DNA from: Labilithrix sp.
GTDB lineage: Bacteria > Myxococcota_A > Polyangia > Polyangiales > Polyangiaceae
Assembly: GCA_019637155.1 (NCBI GenBank)
Contig: JAHBWE010000001.1
Location: 744,001 to 808,000, forward strand
Length of the DNA: 64,000 nucleotides
Direction: 5' to 3'
The notes beneath the pieces were generated by a model that was not told where the DNA came from, searched no databases, and saw only the letters and a list, made by a program, of their open reading frames with translations. Of this stretch, positions 62,711-64,000 are shown piece after piece; the stretch's first letter is position 1, and each line of letters starts with the position of its first letter. Both the position numbers and the translations under genes were made by a program.

Positions 62711-63739
62711 TCAGCGCTTCGGATCGAGGTCCTCGGCGAGGTAGCTGAGGATCACCTCGTCGAGCGATTTGTCGCTCACGAGGTCGTCGCCGAAGATCGA
62801 CGGCGCCGCCGGGCTCTGCGGCTTCAGCGTCGAGCCGAAGATGTTCGCCGGGCGCGCGGGGGCGTAGCGGCCGGAGTCCTCGCGTCGATCGTCCTTCCGC
62901 GACGGCGGGAGCGTCTTCCGCGGCGGAAGGGCGGAGGGGCGCGTCGAAGGTCGGGCGGACGGACGGGCCGGCGCGCGCGTGTCGTCGTGGTGAGGCTCCA
63001 CCGTGCTGTACGTGCCCGTGCCGCGCTCCTTCGCGAAGAGGTTCTTCGGCGGCGGCGGGAGATCGTTGGGCTGGAAGAGCGGGTTCACGCCGACCGCGGA
63101 GTCGCGCTCGAGCGCGTCGAAGTCCAGCGTCAGCTCCGCGGCGGACGGACGGCGCATCTCCGGAGGCGGGGCGCTCGCCACCGCGCGCTCGGGGACCGTG
63201 TTCGGGCCGTTCGCCTCGAGCGCGAACGGCTCCGCCGGCATCGAGGGACGACGGCTCTCGTCGATCGTGTTCGGCGCCGGCTCCTCCGCCACCGCCGCGA
63301 TCTCGACGTGGCTCGGCGCCGGCGGAGGCACGACCTCCGCGGTCGCAGCCGTCGCAGCGTTCGCGTCGGCCGTCGCGTCGGTCGGCTTCGTCTCCGACGC
63401 CGGCGCCGGCGGTACGACCTTCGGCGCCTTCGGGTCGGAGCCCTTCTTCGCGCCCGCCCCCTCGACCAGCTCGTCGAACTGGCCGTCCCGCAAGGCGATG
63501 AACATCGCCTTGTGCTGCTCCTTCATCAGGACGCGCACAGTCTCGTTCATGCCGTCGCTGCCGACGTGCTCGGCGTACGACTTCTTCACGCTCTTCAGGA
63601 TGCGCCCGCCATCCATGAAGAGGTGCGTGATGACGTGCGGATGATTGACGCCCGAGTCTTCCGTCTGGATGTGGAAGACGCGCCCTCGGTGGCGGACGTT
63701 GTTGTTGTACCCGAGGAGGGGCGACTGGAACTTCGCCAT
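62711..63739 (-). CDS. Conserved myxobacterial protein with disordered C-terminus
   Basis: 342 aa. The first 100 residues are a compact conserved domain, LGYNNNVRHRGRVFHIQTED, HPHVITHLFMDGGRILKSVK, SYAEHVG and VLMKEQHKAMFIALRDGQFD, which I associate with a family conserved among myxobacteria and of unknown function. The remaining 240 residues are Pro/Ala/Ser/Arg-rich and probably disordered, ending with DEVILSYLAEDL, a possible short interaction helix. No signal or membrane segment was seen. Confidence 0.82.
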   Translation of the reverse strand: MAKFQSPLLGYNNNVRHRGRVFHIQTEDSGVNHPHVITHLFMDGGRILKSVKKSYAEHVGSDGMNETVRVLMKEQHKAMFIALRDGQFDELVEGAGAKKGSDPKAPKVVPPAPASETKPTDATADANAATAATAEVVPPPAPSHVEIAAVAEEPAPNTIDESRRPSMPAEPFALEANGPNTVPERAVASAPPPEMRRPSAAELTLDFDALERDSAVGVNPLFQPNDLPPPPKNLFAKERGTGTYSTVEPHHDDTRAPARPSARPSTRPSALPPRKTLPPSRKDDRREDSGRYAPARPANIFGSTLKPQSPAAPSIFGDDLVSDKSLDEVILSYLAEDLDPKR

Positions 63740-63764
63740 TGGGCGATCACAAAGTTACCACCTC

Positions 63765-64000
63765 TCAGCTGGCACCCACGATCGAAACGAGGCAGCTCTC
63801 CCGCGCCGCCTCGAGGTCGGTGAGCGCGACGTCGAGCGCGACCGTGCCTACACGGACCCCGAGCCGGCCCGTCGCAGACGTGCGGCCCACCGATCGCGCG
63901 GGGACGTTCGTGCGTCGCGCCCGCTCGAGGACCTCCGCCGCCTTCGAGGTGGACACGATCACGCGCGACGGCGCCTCGCCGAAGAGGACGCCGGTCGGCG
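63765..64000 (-). CDS. purL: Phosphoribosylformylglycinamidine synthase II, C-terminal end (partial)
   Basis: The frame is open to the right window edge. The visible part includes LFGEAPSRVIVS, the PurL/PurM C-terminal ATP-binding-associated motif, then EVLERARRTNVPARSVGRTS, GVRVGTVALDVALTDLEAAR and the stop. PurL converts FGAR to FGAM with glutamine in purine synthesis. Only about the last 78 residues are in the window; the 5' part lies beyond 64000. No adjacent purine gene is present here. Confidence 0.87.
   Translation of the reverse strand, partial: PTGVLFGEAPSRVIVSTSKAAEVLERARRTNVPARSVGRTSATGRLGVRVGTVALDVALTDLEAARESCLVSIVGAS

Overview
This is a strongly GC-rich chromosomal window whose gene content points to a myxobacterium, most likely of the Polyangia. 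Four eukaryotic-like Ser/Thr kinases, many lipoproteins with Asp/Gly/Ser/Pro-rich linkers, HEAT/TPR proteins, a DUF4388-type fusion protein, and frequent GTG starts with ATGA, GTGA or TGATG stop/start overlaps all fit that assignment. It comes from reading the sequence, not from a database search. No tRNA, rRNA or CRISPR array was recognised.

Layout. 1-8.6 kb: small lipoproteins, a membrane protein, a sirtuin, a CoA-binding protein, a PLD-like lipoprotein and a kinase unit. 8.6-15.2 kb: an SspB-like protein, livM-livG-livF (no livH or livK here), a HEAT-like lipoprotein, a TIGR01777 epimerase and a lipase-like lipoprotein. 15.2-17.8 kb: a repeat-rich stretch with an HNH endonuclease gene. 17.8-24.8 kb: an HGD-type kinase, a TPR/HEAT protein, a YceI-like lipoprotein, pssA, and a TPR-lipoprotein/LysM pair. 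24.8-33 kb: two divergent pairs with overlapping start codons, a heme block (CcsA/HemX-like protein, hemA, hemC), an esterase and uridine kinase. 33-48 kb: an HD-GYP/pseudo-receiver/DUF4388 protein, a small ABC transporter, a third kinase with a coupled HEAT protein, an NHL lipoprotein, a TerB-like protein, an NtrC-type regulator operon and a zinc metallopeptidase. 48-50.5 kb: a NamZ-like (DUF1343) protein and a P450. 50.5-52.9 kb: an accessory island with a frameshifted lipoprotein, a 63-bp minisatellite, a RAYT-like HUH transposase and a 21-bp repeat array. 52.9-64 kb: a fused 2-oxoacid dehydrogenase E1, a fourth kinase, a cytochrome/porin operon, two paralogous beta-carbonic-anhydrase-like genes around a beta-helix lipoprotein, a conserved myxobacterial protein and the end of purL.

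Three window-wide patterns stand out. (1) A dispersed hairpin repeat family has four copies (about 1334, 17061, 17712 and 61692), mostly against gene 3' ends, and one copy carries an exact 24-bp internal inversion. With the RAYT-like gene this suggests a REP/RAYT-like system in a myxobacterium; the link between the two is inference. (2) About sixteen genes have a TAnnnT hexamer 6-10 nt before the start codon, the geometry of leaderless or very short-leader transcripts, and this resolves several start sites. (3) Two divergent gene pairs share a CATG in which both start codons overlap.
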